The notes beneath the pieces were generated by a model, which was not told the origin of the DNA, did no database searches, and saw only the letters and a list, made by a program, of their open reading frames with translations. Both the position numbers and the translations under genes were made by a program. DNA of 64,000 bases, from NCBI RefSeq assembly GCF_036825875.1, contig NZ_DAISXK010000010.1:1-64000 (forward strand), given 5' to 3'. Shown here one piece after another: positions 16,873-24,965 of this stretch (positions are counted from its first letter, which is position 1; the number at the start of each line of letters is the position of its first letter). Source of the stretch: Paucihalobacter sp036825875 (GTDB lineage: Bacteria; Bacteroidota; Bacteroidia; Flavobacteriales; Flavobacteriaceae).

Positions 16873-17568
16873 TTAATTGTGGTTGCGTTTCAATTCATCT
16901 AAAGTTTCCTTTAGTTTTACTCCATATTTGGATTTTCTAATTTTCGGAGTTAATACTTGATAAATAGTATCTAAGTATTTGATGTTCACGTCGGGTATTT
17001 CAGTTAAAGCAAGATACGGCGAAACTTCACTATTCTTATGATTAATTGCAAAATTGATGGTATATAAGTATTTGTTAGTTACCAGTTTGCTATATTGCTT
17101 ATCATAATTCATTATATAGGTTGAATCTTCTGACGCCTTTTGAAGCTGCTCTTGAATAAGGTCTAAATTTTTATCATTAAACCGCGACATTATTTTTAAA
17201 TATTCTTCTAGTACTTTTTGTTGTTCGGAACCAGTTACTTTAGCATCAAAAACGAAATTTTTCAGATTAGAATTAACGACAATTTCACCTTTGTCAGCAA
17301 AAATGGCCAAAGCATTATTATCACTTTTGCTTTTATTGAGTCTTAGAAACAGCACTTCAGGTTCTGCTAAATCGCGTTCGAATTTAAAAGTATTGTCACC
17401 ATTAAAATATACCGAATCGATAATCACCATTGTGGTATCCTGAAATTTTTCAAGGTATAAACTTCCTTTTTTAAGGTCTTCTATGGTTCCTGATATTACT
17501 AAATCGGCAGGTTTATCGGTACAGCTGAAAATTGCAATAACCGTAAGTAATAAATATAAATTGCGCAT
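16873..17568 (-). CDS. DUF4369 domain-containing lipoprotein
   Basis: A 231-residue exported protein. The N-terminus MRNLYLLLTVIAIFSCTDKP is a lipoprotein signal with the lipidated Cys at about residue 16. Residues 22-110 match the DUF4369 beta-sandwich (VISGTIEDLKKGSLYLEKFQ onward), a domain often found at the N-terminus of Bacteroidota thioredoxin-like lipoproteins. Here no thioredoxin CxxC follows; the C-terminal half is helical and charged. Function is unknown; attachment to the envelope is inferred from the lipobox. Confidence 0.85.
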   Translation of the reverse strand: MRNLYLLLTVIAIFSCTDKPADLVISGTIEDLKKGSLYLEKFQDTTMVIIDSVYFNGDNTFKFERDLAEPEVLFLRLNKSKSDNNALAIFADKGEIVVNSNLKNFVFDAKVTGSEQQKVLEEYLKIMSRFNDKNLDLIQEQLQKASEDSTYIMNYDKQYSKLVTNKYLYTINFAINHKNSEVSPYLALTEIPDVNIKYLDTIYQVLTPKIRKSKYGVKLKETLDELKRNHN

Positions 17569-17616
17569 TAAGATTTAAATTAGAGTTTGCAAATATCAGT
17601 TTTATTTGTTTAAAAT

Positions 17617-18882
17617 TTATCCTGCTGCTGCTATTTTCATAAGTTCGGCACAAAGAATGGCGCCGTAGGTTCCAACAACGTAACCAAAAACTGCCAACAA
17701 GGCACCTACAGTTGCCAACGAAGGATGAAAAGCTGCCGCTACAACCGGAGCAGAGGCCGCGCCGCCAACATTTGCTTGACTTCCTACAGCCAAGAAAAAA
17801 TAAGGTGCTTTTATCAATTTTGCCACTAATATTAATAAGCCTGCATGAATGGCCATCCAAACTAAACCAATCAAAATTAACCCGGGATTTTCTAAAATTT
17901 TCCCTAGATCCATCTTCATTCCGATAGTGGCAACCAACACATAAATAAAAATACTTCCTATTTTGCTCGCACCAACGCCTTCGTAGTTACGTGCTTTGGT
18001 AAAGGAAAGTAATACGCCAATAAAAGTTGCGATAGAAATTAACCAGAAAAATCCGCTTCCAAATGAAGATAAAGCGCTTTTCGGATTGCTTACCGATTCA
18101 AAGTTGGAATACAAAAAACTTGATATATGATCCGCCCCAAAATGGGCTAAACCTACCGCAACAAAAGCAAACATTAAAATAATCATGTAATCAGTTAAAG
18201 TGGGGTTGCGGGTAACACTTTTACTAAATTCTTCAACTTTTTGCTGCAATTCGTCTATGGCTGAATTATCGGCTTTTAACCATTTGTCAATTTTCTTCCG
18301 TTTTCCTATACCAAGTAATATAACAGCCATCCAAATATTAGCCACGACAATATCAACTAGAACCATACCGCCGTAGAGTTCTTGATTGTATTCATAAATT
18401 TCTAACATGGCCGCTTGGTTAGCGCCACCACCAATCCAACTTCCTGCCAAGGTTGCCAAGCCTCGCCATACGGCATCGAAACCTGCACCTCCAACAGTTT
18501 CTGGAGAAAATGTAGAAATAATTAAAATGGCTATTGGTCCGCCAATGACGATACCAATTGTGCCAGTGAAAAACATGATGAGTGCCTTCCAGCCTAAATT
18601 GAAAATAGCCTTTAAATCTATACTTATAGTTAATAGAACTAAAGAAGCTGGAAGTAAATACCTACTTGCGATATAATAGGTTTGGGTAGTTTCAGCTGAA
18701 ATGATATTTAATGAATTGAAAATTGCAGGCAACATATAACACATTAAAAGGCCGGGTACTATAGTGTAGAATTTTTTCCAAAAACCTGTTTTGATGGATT
18801 CGGTGTAAAAAACAAATCCTAAGCATAGCATTAAAATTCCAAAGACAATCGCGTCATTGGTGAAGATGGTTGGATAGTTCAT
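17617..18882 (-). CDS. DUF819 family integral membrane protein
   Basis: A 421-residue polytopic membrane protein with about ten hydrophobic helices. It matches the DUF819 (YjcL-like) family in length and in glycine/alanine-rich motifs such as GSWIGGGANQAAM (about residue 150) and SQANVGGAASAPVVAAAFHP near the C-terminus, which suggest two inverted transporter-like halves. The substrate is unknown. It lies upstream of the DUF4369 gene on the same strand, 48 bases apart, but co-transcription is uncertain. Confidence 0.88.
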   Translation of the reverse strand: MNYPTIFTNDAIVFGILMLCLGFVFYTESIKTGFWKKFYTIVPGLLMCYMLPAIFNSLNIISAETTQTYYIASRYLLPASLVLLTISIDLKAIFNLGWKALIMFFTGTIGIVIGGPIAILIISTFSPETVGGAGFDAVWRGLATLAGSWIGGGANQAAMLEIYEYNQELYGGMVLVDIVVANIWMAVILLGIGKRKKIDKWLKADNSAIDELQQKVEEFSKSVTRNPTLTDYMIILMFAFVAVGLAHFGADHISSFLYSNFESVSNPKSALSSFGSGFFWLISIATFIGVLLSFTKARNYEGVGASKIGSIFIYVLVATIGMKMDLGKILENPGLILIGLVWMAIHAGLLILVAKLIKAPYFFLAVGSQANVGGAASAPVVAAAFHPSLATVGALLAVFGYVVGTYGAILCAELMKIAAAG

Positions 18883-18945
18883 AATTGTTTTTTGTTAGGG
18901 CTGCAAAATACCAAAATTAATATCATAAAAAAAGTGACTATTAGG

Positions 18946-19107
18946 TCACTCTTTATTTTTTGTGTTGCGGTTGTGTTCTTTTAGATATTGCGACAGCATC
19001 CATTCTATTTGGCCATTGGTGCTGCGAAACTCGTCAGCAGCCCATTTTTCAACGGCATTCAGCAGTTCTTCATTTATTCTCAAAGCAAAAGCCTTTTTTT
19101 TGGACAT
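18946..19107 (-). CDS. Ribbon-helix-helix (Arc-like) DNA-binding protein, 53 aa
   Basis: A short gene read by hand: MSKKKAFALRINEELLNAVE, then a helical segment containing WAADEFRSTNGQIEWMLSQY, ending in a charged tail. The beta strand (KAFALRI) followed by two helices with the G-Q-I-E turn is the Arc/MetJ ribbon-helix-helix pattern, which binds DNA as a dimer. Its ATG overlaps the stop of the DUF1648 gene as TAATG, so translation is coupled. It is the last gene of a four-gene operon headed by an SPFH protein and may regulate it. Confidence 0.82.
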   Translation of the reverse strand: MSKKKAFALRINEELLNAVEKWAADEFRSTNGQIEWMLSQYLKEHNRNTKNKE

Positions 19108-19619
19108 TATTTTTTTGATTTGTTAATTTTTCGTTGAAAGTAAATTGCCAAAACAGGTAATGCCACACAAAAACCTACTAAAATTGGCAGAAAATAAGGA
19201 CTTATGCCTTGTTCTGGAAAATGTGTGCTTATTACAATATTGTGTGTAATATAGCCGAACATTAGGCACATAAAAAAATTGAATATCCTCAAAAATCTAA
19301 CACTAAATTTGTAATTTTTATGCGCATTTTCCTGTGTAATATTTACGCTGTAATTATGTATATGCGGATATAAGTTTAAAATAAATAATAGAATATAAAT
19401 TCCAGTAGCAACAGAAGGAATGATAAAAAGTGTGTTTTTACTACCGTAATCATCTGCAATCCCTGCCGCGTTAAAATGTGTTGGTATTATATCTGGTAAG
19501 GATTGATACTCCATAAAGACATAACACCACATAATAATAAGAATAGCTATACTAGCTAATTCTGCGATATAATCTACAGTTTCAAAAGGAACTTTTATTT
19601 TTGGTCTGTCGCTATACAT
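19107..19619 (-). CDS. DUF1648 domain-containing membrane protein
   Basis: A 170-residue protein with four hydrophobic segments (about residues 18-38, 62-84, 110-130 and 143-163). The motif YQSLPDIIPTHFNAAGIADD (residues 38-57) is the hallmark of DUF1648, found in SdpI-like immunity proteins and related membrane proteins. The SdpI name is only an analogy here. It is coupled by TAATG overlaps to the genes on both sides. Confidence 0.83.
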   Translation of the reverse strand: MYSDRPKIKVPFETVDYIAELASIAILIIMWCYVFMEYQSLPDIIPTHFNAAGIADDYGSKNTLFIIPSVATGIYILLFILNLYPHIHNYSVNITQENAHKNYKFSVRFLRIFNFFMCLMFGYITHNIVISTHFPEQGISPYFLPILVGFCVALPVLAIYFQRKINKSKK

Positions 19620-19777
19620 TACCTGTTTTTTTCTCTTTCAAAAATAATTAGGTTTTGCGCTTGATTGATGTGATTTAATTGCCAACCTTCACGCGCATAT
19701 TGATTAAGAATATCTTCAATCTTTTGTGCTCGTTTTGTGATGCCTAAACTAGGTGTGATGGTTTTATACTCTTTCAT
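19619..19777 (-). CDS. Small DUF4177-like protein, 52 aa
   Basis: Read by hand: MKEYKTITPSLGITKRAQKI, followed by EDILNQYAREGWQLNHINQA and a basic end. The pattern 'Y(K)...IEDILNxYAxEGWQL' is characteristic of the DUF4177 family of very small proteins of unknown function. Its TAA stop shares bases with the next ATG (TAATG), and its start is only 3 bases after the SPFH stop, so it clearly belongs to the SPFH operon. The confidence is in the gene being real; its function is unknown. Confidence 0.8.
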   Translation of the reverse strand: MKEYKTITPSLGITKRAQKIEDILNQYAREGWQLNHINQAQNLIIFEREKNR

Positions 19778-19780
19778 TTT

Positions 19781-20641
19781 CTAGTGATTTAAAGTTCCAG
19801 CATTTACAACGGGCGCAGCTTCTTTATCTCCGCAAAGTACTACCATTAAATTACTGACCATGGCGGCTTTGCGTTCATCATCTAAGTCCACAACTTTCTT
19901 TTTGCTCAGTTGGTCAATAGCCATTTCAACCATACTAACAGCACCTTCAACAATTTTATGTCTTGCCGCAACAATGGCCGTGGCTTGCTGTCTTTTAAGC
20001 ATGGCATTGGCAATTTCCTGAGCGTATGCGAGATAACCAATGCGCGCTTCTAACACTTCAATACCAGCGATTAGTAAACGTTCTTCAATTTCTTTTTCAA
20101 GTGCTTCACTTACTTCGTTAACGCTGGAACGTAAGGTGATGTCTTCATCATGACCTTCATCAGCAAAATTATCGTAAGGATACATGCTCGCTAATTTTCT
20201 AACCGCTGCATCGGTTTGCACACGGACAAAATTTTCGAAATTGTCAACGTCAAAGGCTGCTTTGTAAGTGTCAAAAACCCGCCAAACCAAAATGGTACTG
20301 ATCATTATGGGATTACCAAGTTTATCGTTTACTTTAAGTCGTTCGCTATCAAAATTGCTAGCCCTTAATGAAATTTTCTTTTTGGTATAAAAAGGATTTA
20401 CCCAATAAAATCCATTTTTCTTAATGGTGCCGACGTACTCACCAAATAACAAAAGTACACGCGAATTGTTGGGTTGAACCATTACAAATCCAAAAGCCAT
20501 AAAGAGCGAAGCTACAACCAGTAATACGATTAATGGGTGTCTAAATGCGACTAATAAAGCAATACTTCCAAAAAACATGGCTATAAACATAAAAAGCATA
20601 AAGTAGCCATTTGCAAGTTCAATAATTTTTTCTTCTTTCAT
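19781..20641 (-). CDS. SPFH (band 7/stomatin-like) domain protein
   Basis: A 286-residue membrane-anchored scaffold-type protein. Two hydrophobic segments lie at about residues 12-31 and 35-55. The SPFH domain then starts with VQPNNSRVLLLFGEYVGTIK and includes the typical ISLRASNFDSERLKVNDKLG and VRVQTDAAVRKLASMYPYDN. The C-terminal coiled part contains YAQEIANAMLKRQQATAIVA, as in stomatin/HflK relatives. It probably forms oligomeric membrane microdomains; no protease (NfeD or FtsH) is adjacent. It heads the operon with the three small genes downstream. Confidence 0.9.
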   Translation of the reverse strand: MKEEKIIELANGYFMLFMFIAMFFGSIALLVAFRHPLIVLLVVASLFMAFGFVMVQPNNSRVLLLFGEYVGTIKKNGFYWVNPFYTKKKISLRASNFDSERLKVNDKLGNPIMISTILVWRVFDTYKAAFDVDNFENFVRVQTDAAVRKLASMYPYDNFADEGHDEDITLRSSVNEVSEALEKEIEERLLIAGIEVLEARIGYLAYAQEIANAMLKRQQATAIVAARHKIVEGAVSMVEMAIDQLSKKKVVDLDDERKAAMVSNLMVVLCGDKEAAPVVNAGTLNH

Positions 20642-20687
20642 TTTTTTAAATTTTAGGTTGAATCATTATGGTATTAAAATGATATCG

Positions 20688-20718
20688 TAAAGATATATAA
20701 AAATTACGATTGTGCAAA
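20688..20718 (-). promoter_or_regulatory. Promoter of the SPFH operon
   Basis: On the minus strand TTTG (20718-20715), a 19-base spacer, and TATCTTTA (20695-20688). It fits the Bacteroidota consensus except for A in the last -7 position, and gives a leader of about 40 bases. The rest of the 325-base gene-free stretch (20642-20966) is AT-rich; apart from this promoter and the terminator at its far end I see nothing in it. Confidence 0.6.
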
Positions 20719-20938
20719 TAAAATTTTTGTTGCTTAATAAAAATAAGAAGACCAATAAAATAAATTAGAGAAATTATATCTCCTTAAGATAATTTAAATA
20801 AAACAAAAAGTTAAATAGAAGAAATTACCAAACAAGATTTGTGTTTGGCATGAGATTTGATTTTTATATTATAGTTTATTGTGAAACATTATTTTTGAAT
20901 ATCTTTTCAAAAAGTTTCATAGTAAGTTGGTTGGTTAG

Positions 20939-20968
20939 TAAAAAGCACCGTGGTTGGTGCTTTTTTTT
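20939..20968. terminator. Terminator at the end of the alpha/beta hydrolase gene
   Basis: AAAAAGCACC pairs with GGTGCTTTTT around a six-base loop, with an eight-T run on the plus side and five T on the minus side. It overlaps the hydrolase stop codon and probably ends that minus-strand transcript. Confidence 0.75.
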
Positions 20969-21899
20969 ATTTATTGAGTTTGTCAATAAAAGTTGTTATA
21001 GTGGTGATCAACTCCGGATTTATTTTTCTAAAACCTTCGTTATAGGATTTGGAATTTTCTAAATCGTCTCCATCAATGGTAAACAATACGTGATTCATAT
21101 TATCTATAATTACGATTTCAGAATTTGGCAAAGCTTCATTCAGTAGTTTTGCTTCTTCAACTGAAACTTGTAAATCTTTGGTGCCATTAACAATTAGCAC
21201 AGGTATTTCGAGGCTGGAAATGATTTCAGCGGGATTGTACTGCATCCAGTTCATCATAAACGGTTGTAATTCTATGTTGAAAAGCGAAGCTAGTGCTGGA
21301 GAATAGTCAGTAGTGGTTTTTCCAGATTTCAAAATACCGAACACACGTTTGGTTTCTTCAATAAAAAATGGTGCCGTTTTGCCAACTTGTTCCGTGATAA
21401 CCATGCTTATGTCTTGTCCTGCACCAGCTAATGAAATAAAAGCATCGGCTTTGCTTGAGGCCAGCATTCCTACCAAACTTCCTTGACTGTGTCCTATTAC
21501 TACAATATTTTTATACGTATTTTTTTCATTGAAATAATCCACAATATTTTGGGCGTCGGTTACAAAATCGTCAAACATAATATTAGGATCAACCTTGCCT
21601 TTAAGAATTTGTTTTACTACGCGCTTGTCGTATCTAAAGGTAGCGATGTTATGTTTGGTTAAGGATTCGGCCAATGATTTAAGCGAATTGCTTTTCATGA
21701 AATTCTGATTCCCATTTCTATCGGTTGGTCCGGATCCTGCAATGATGATGGCTAAGGTTGTTGCAGTGTTATTGTCAAGTTCAAGTAAGGTACCATCTAT
21801 ATGTTCACTAATAGCAATTTCTTGACTTTTGAAATTATCTGTTTGAGAAGAAGCACTAAACACTTGAAGCAGGAAAAAGAATGCGATGATGAATTTCAT
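20967..21899 (-). CDS. Exported alpha/beta hydrolase
   Basis: A 310-residue protein with a cleavable signal peptide (MKFIIAFFFLLQVFSASSQT). The alpha/beta hydrolase fold shows the oxyanion region AGSGPTDRNGNQ (54-65), the nucleophile elbow GHSQGS with Ser138, an acid in VNGTKDLQV (about 255), and His in NMNHVLFTIDG (near 290). The GSGPTDRxGN motif is typical of periplasmic alpha/beta hydrolases of the YqiA/COG1073 type. The substrate, perhaps an ester or acyl group, is not known. Confidence 0.88.
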   Translation of the reverse strand: MKFIIAFFFLLQVFSASSQTDNFKSQEIAISEHIDGTLLELDNNTATTLAIIIAGSGPTDRNGNQNFMKSNSLKSLAESLTKHNIATFRYDKRVVKQILKGKVDPNIMFDDFVTDAQNIVDYFNEKNTYKNIVVIGHSQGSLVGMLASSKADAFISLAGAGQDISMVITEQVGKTAPFFIEETKRVFGILKSGKTTTDYSPALASLFNIELQPFMMNWMQYNPAEIISSLEIPVLIVNGTKDLQVSVEEAKLLNEALPNSEIVIIDNMNHVLFTIDGDDLENSKSYNEGFRKINPELITTITTFIDKLNK

Positions 21900-22029
21900 A
21901 AGTATGTGTTTAATGATGTCTTGATTTATAAAATAATATTCTGAATCTAAAGTACGTAAAATCCTTTCCGATATTGTATTTAATTATACAATGTATGTCA
22001 ATTTAATAGATAAATTAAATCTCAAGATT

Positions 22030-22097
22030 ATGCATTTCATCGATTATAAGTGATATTATGTCTTTAAATGTTAAATTATCATGTATTTCATCGATTA
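22030..22097. repeat. Two 17-base direct repeats, 51 bases apart
   Basis: ATGCATTTCATCGATTA (22030-22046) and ATGTATTTCATCGATTA (22081-22097) differ at one base. Similar flanking sequence (TATGTCTTTAAATG and TATGTTTTTAAACG) follows each copy, suggesting an old local duplication or paired binding sites. They lie 130-200 bases upstream of the hydrolase start and upstream of the RNA candidate at 22200. Confidence 0.55.
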
Positions 22098-22199
22098 AAT
22101 ATGTTTTTAAACGTCACAATTAAAATATAATATTACTTTTGAAGTGTACTAAAATTTAGTTTTTAGTTCAATGGATTAATTAATTAATATTTGCATATG

Positions 22200-22283
22200 T
22201 TGTTGATGTTAGAGACCCTAAATCTACTGCATATATAAAGCAAATTAGGGAAACCGAGGTTGAGGGACCTCGGTTTTCTATTT
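22200..22283 (+). ncRNA. Candidate small RNA with two hairpins and intrinsic terminator
   Basis: Two consecutive stems are present. The first is CCCTAA (22216-22221) with TTAGGG (22245-22250), enclosing a TGC/GCA inner stem. The second is a perfect ten-base AAACCGAGGT/ACCTCGGTTT hairpin (22251-22276) followed by TCTATTTTATA, so it points in the plus direction. No plus-strand gene precedes it, and a near-consensus -7 box AATATTTG (22186-22193) would start transcription at about 22200. The stretch 21900-22277 otherwise contains no gene. It might belong to a known Flavobacterial RNA class such as Flavo-1, but I cannot confirm this. Confidence 0.5.
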
Positions 22284-22877
22284 TATATACCTAAAGGTTA
22301 AATTAATTCGTGGCTGAATAGATTGTTTCGTTTTCGCAATTTGATGTAACCAATGGTGTTGCATTTCACCTTTCATTATTAGTAAGCTGCCGTGGTTCAG
22401 AATTAACTTGTATTTTTCATTTAACAGTTTTCTATGTTTAAAATGAAATGGTCTTTCTTCACCAAAACTGACCGATGCAATTACGGGGTTAGTTCCTAAT
22501 TCTTTTTCGTTATCAGCATGCCAACCATTGCTGTCTTGTCCGTCGCGATATAAATTGAGAAGCACAATATTGAATGTTGTTTCAGCGATTAGTTCCACTT
22601 CATTTTTAATTTGTTCAAGTAGTGCTGTGAATTTTTTTGGATACATGGTTATATTCGAATAGGAATAAGATTTTTCAGTACTACCATAAAGCGCCGTCAG
22701 TCGCGGCTGTTTGTAGGTTTTGCCAAATACCCTAATATCATCATGCTGCCAGTCGGTATCCTTAAATAGGTTGTTAAAAAAAACATCGGCAATTGACTTG
22801 TTGTAAAAATTTGGAATATAAATTAATTCAGCATTGGGTAGTTGAAGGTGTGTTTTTTCAGAATTGAATAAAGTCAT
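22278..22877 (-). CDS. AlkB-like 2-oxoglutarate/Fe(II) dioxygenase
   Basis: A 199-residue member of the AlkB family that removes alkyl lesions from nucleic acids by oxidation. The ATG at 22877 is used; the codon before it (TTG) is not needed. Fe ligands are His120 and Asp122 (NGWHADNEKELG) and His178 (QHHWLHQ). Arg190 and Arg196 (PRINLTFRYI) bind 2-oxoglutarate. NLYRDGQDSNGWHADNE and SFGEERPFHFKH are typical of the ALKBH2/3-like bacterial clade. It stands alone, divergent from the dipeptidase gene 32 bases away. Confidence 0.92.
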   Translation of the reverse strand: MTLFNSEKTHLQLPNAELIYIPNFYNKSIADVFFNNLFKDTDWQHDDIRVFGKTYKQPRLTALYGSTEKSYSYSNITMYPKKFTALLEQIKNEVELIAETTFNIVLLNLYRDGQDSNGWHADNEKELGTNPVIASVSFGEERPFHFKHRKLLNEKYKLILNHGSLLIMKGEMQHHWLHQIAKTKQSIQPRINLTFRYIK

Positions 22878-22909
22878 CAAGCAATTTTTATCTAAATTAG
22901 CTAAAAGAA

Positions 22910-23599
22910 ATGCAAATGCGCAAAAACATTTTTCAAAAAGTTCAATGTATTCTTTGGTTTCAATGCATTTGTTTTTTCGCTTCAGCGCAGCTACCCGAAG
23001 GGTTTGTTTACGTTAAAGAAGCTATTCCCGATATAGAAGTATCCTTAAGTTATTTCGGCACCGAAAATTTTGTAGGCGATACGATTAATGGATATCGTGC
23101 GCATAAATTAATATTAAGTTCGGCCTCAGCAAAAGCTTTGGCAAAAGTACATGCCGAACTTCAATCGAAAAACTTGTGCCTTCTAGTATTTGATGGTTAT
23201 AGGCCGCAAACAGCTGTGAATCATTTTGTAAATTGGGCTAAAGATTTGAATGATACGCTTCAAAAATCTAAATTTTATCCAAAAGTAGAAAAGCGGTATT
23301 TGTTCCGGGATGGTTATATCGCGTCGCGTTCTGGTCATAGCCGAGGCAGCACTATCGATCTTACGCTTATTGATGGCAACACAGGCAAACAGTTAGATAT
23401 GGGAACGCCTTTTGACTTTTTCGGCTTAGAGTCCGCCGTGAATTATAAAGAATTAAGTTTGGAGCAGAAATCTAATAGAGCAATATTGCAACATGTCATG
23501 CAAAAACACGGATTTAGAAACTATCCTCAGGAATGGTGGCATTTTACCTTGCGAAATGAACCGTTTCCAGATACGTATTTTGATTTTTTTGTAGAATAG
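22910..23599 (+). CDS. D-alanyl-D-alanine dipeptidase (VanX/DdpX-like, peptidase M15D)
   Basis: A 229-residue exported zinc dipeptidase that splits D-Ala-D-Ala. A signal peptide covers about residues 1-26 (ending FASAQ). Zinc ligands are His143 and Asp150 (SGHSRGSTIDLTL) and His211, with catalytic Glu208 (EWWHF). Arg98 in DGYRPQ is the substrate-binding arginine. Such enzymes in Gram-negatives normally serve in peptidoglycan turnover or nutrition; no van resistance genes are nearby, so glycopeptide resistance is not suggested. A second in-frame ATG two codons later is also possible. Confidence 0.92.
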   Translation: MQMRKNIFQKVQCILWFQCICFFASAQLPEGFVYVKEAIPDIEVSLSYFGTENFVGDTINGYRAHKLILSSASAKALAKVHAELQSKNLCLLVFDGYRPQTAVNHFVNWAKDLNDTLQKSKFYPKVEKRYLFRDGYIASRSGHSRGSTIDLTLIDGNTGKQLDMGTPFDFFGLESAVNYKELSLEQKSNRAILQHVMQKHGFRNYPQEWWHFTLRNEPFPDTYFDFFVE

Positions 23600-23608
23600 A
23601 TTAGAACG

Positions 23609-23962
23609 TTACAAATACCAATAAGCCCAAAACATCAAGCCAAATTGTAACGGAATTCTTAATATTAAAATCCATTGCGGTATACCTGCCGAAGCTTTTT
23701 TTCCAGATAACATATACAAATGTACAAGCAAAAACACAGCAAGCATTGACATAATCCCATAAATTGAAATCACTTTTAAAGCGGGAATACAGAGAGAAAT
23801 GCCTAGTGCAATTTCGGCAGCGCCACTCAAATAAACTAGTAATTTATGATTTGGCAGATAGCGTGGCATGATGCGCATGTATGCTTTAGGTTTGATAAAA
23901 TGCATTATTCCGGCAAAAACATACATAAGTGCCATAATATAAAAGTGGATAGGTTCAGTCAT
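23609..23962 (-). CDS. DoxX-like small membrane protein
   Basis: From the ATG at 23962 a 117-residue protein with four membrane helices. The pattern YIMALMYVFAGIMHFIKPKA followed by MRIMPRYLP and LVYLSGAAEIALGISL is that of DoxX/MauE-like proteins. A longer reading frame upstream would run into the neighbouring gene, so the shorter start is chosen. It overlaps the upstream gene by eight bases (ATGACTGA), implying coupled translation. Function is not established. Confidence 0.87.
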   Translation of the reverse strand: MTEPIHFYIMALMYVFAGIMHFIKPKAYMRIMPRYLPNHKLLVYLSGAAEIALGISLCIPALKVISIYGIMSMLAVFLLVHLYMLSGKKASAGIPQWILILRIPLQFGLMFWAYWYL

Positions 23963-24929
23963 TTTTATAAGTATTAAAGTTAATGCCAATACCGTAATTT
24001 TTGAAGTCGTTATTGAGTAAAGTTGAGGTAAAGCCATTATTTTTTTTGAAGGCAATCCAAGAATTATCGGCTATAAACACGCGTTTTATAAAGGTGCGAG
24101 ATGCTTCAATTTTATCAGTAAACGGCAATAATGGTCTAAAATTAGTCGGAATATTAATCACATCATCGCCCGATTTAATTTCCTTGTATTTTTTATTTGG
24201 CAGTAGTTTATCATTATCGTCGGTATAACCTAAAACTTGTAGCGAAATAAATACACCCTCTTTGGGGATAAAAATACTGTAGTTGCTTAGATCTAATTCA
24301 TAAAAATTACCATCTTTTTCATTGGCAACAAAAACGATGTTTTGATTGGTAATTTCTTTTCCTGGAATACCATTATTATTTCGATAGAATTTCACCTTAA
24401 ATAGGGTAGAAAATTCATATTTTTCAGCATTAGAAACTTTACGCTTATTCCAATCTTTAGATTCTGGTGTAATAGGAAATTGAACAGAAGTGATTTTCCT
24501 TGTTTTTGAATCATCAAATTGAAACAATACAGCAATTTCAGATTCTATAGTTGGCAGCCAGCAGTTGTAATAATCGTCGTCTAAATAGGGTTTAAGTTTT
24601 TCTTTTTTGAATTTCTTATTCAACTTTACACTTAGTACCACTTCGTCTAGCGTAGCAGTTTCTGAAGTTAAAAAAATTTCATTGTTCAGATTAACAGTAG
24701 CAATAGAAATCTTGGTATAACCTAAGGCGGAAATAAAAAGAGAATCGATATCTGGATATATATTATTGTTAAAAATAAAAATGCCTTCGTCATCGGCAAA
24801 TAAGCCTTGACCATTACCAAATGCCACGGTTGCAAAAGATACTGGTAGTTTGTTTTCTTTATCTAAAATTTGAATTTGAGCCAATGTACCTTGGCAACAA
24901 CAAAAAAAGATAACAATAAACCTGAACAT
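23955..24929 (-). CDS. Carboxypeptidase-like regulatory domain protein, exported
   Basis: A 324-residue protein with a short signal peptide (MFRFIVIFFCCCQGTLAQIQ). Residues 18-95 form a carboxypeptidase-like regulatory (CarboxypepD_reg) domain: VSFATVAFGNGQGLFADDEG, then SLFISALGYTKI and LDEVVLSVKL. The remaining ~220 residues are a beta-rich region without a domain I recognise. This type of domain is common at the N-terminus of Bacteroidota outer-membrane and surface proteins. It is co-transcribed with the DoxX-like gene. Confidence 0.82.
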   Translation of the reverse strand: MFRFIVIFFCCCQGTLAQIQILDKENKLPVSFATVAFGNGQGLFADDEGIFIFNNNIYPDIDSLFISALGYTKISIATVNLNNEIFLTSETATLDEVVLSVKLNKKFKKEKLKPYLDDDYYNCWLPTIESEIAVLFQFDDSKTRKITSVQFPITPESKDWNKRKVSNAEKYEFSTLFKVKFYRNNNGIPGKEITNQNIVFVANEKDGNFYELDLSNYSIFIPKEGVFISLQVLGYTDDNDKLLPNKKYKEIKSGDDVINIPTNFRPLLPFTDKIEASRTFIKRVFIADNSWIAFKKNNGFTSTLLNNDFKNYGIGINFNTYKND

Positions 24930-24965
24930 AGAGTAGTATTAAGAGAAGGCTAAGGTATCAAAATA

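Noticed and set aside
19107..19619. DUF1648 protein plus RHH protein as a toxin-immunity or toxin-antitoxin system
   Set aside because: No toxin-like gene is present; the RHH protein is part of an SPFH operon and the membrane protein only shares a broad domain with SdpI.
20841..21062. 73-codon plus-strand frame ending in the hydrolase gene
   Set aside because: Runs through the terminator hairpin and antisense to the hydrolase C-terminus.
22910..23599. VanX-like gene as a glycopeptide resistance determinant
   Set aside because: No vanA/vanH ligase or dehydrogenase neighbours; lone exported D-Ala-D-Ala dipeptidases are common in Gram-negatives.
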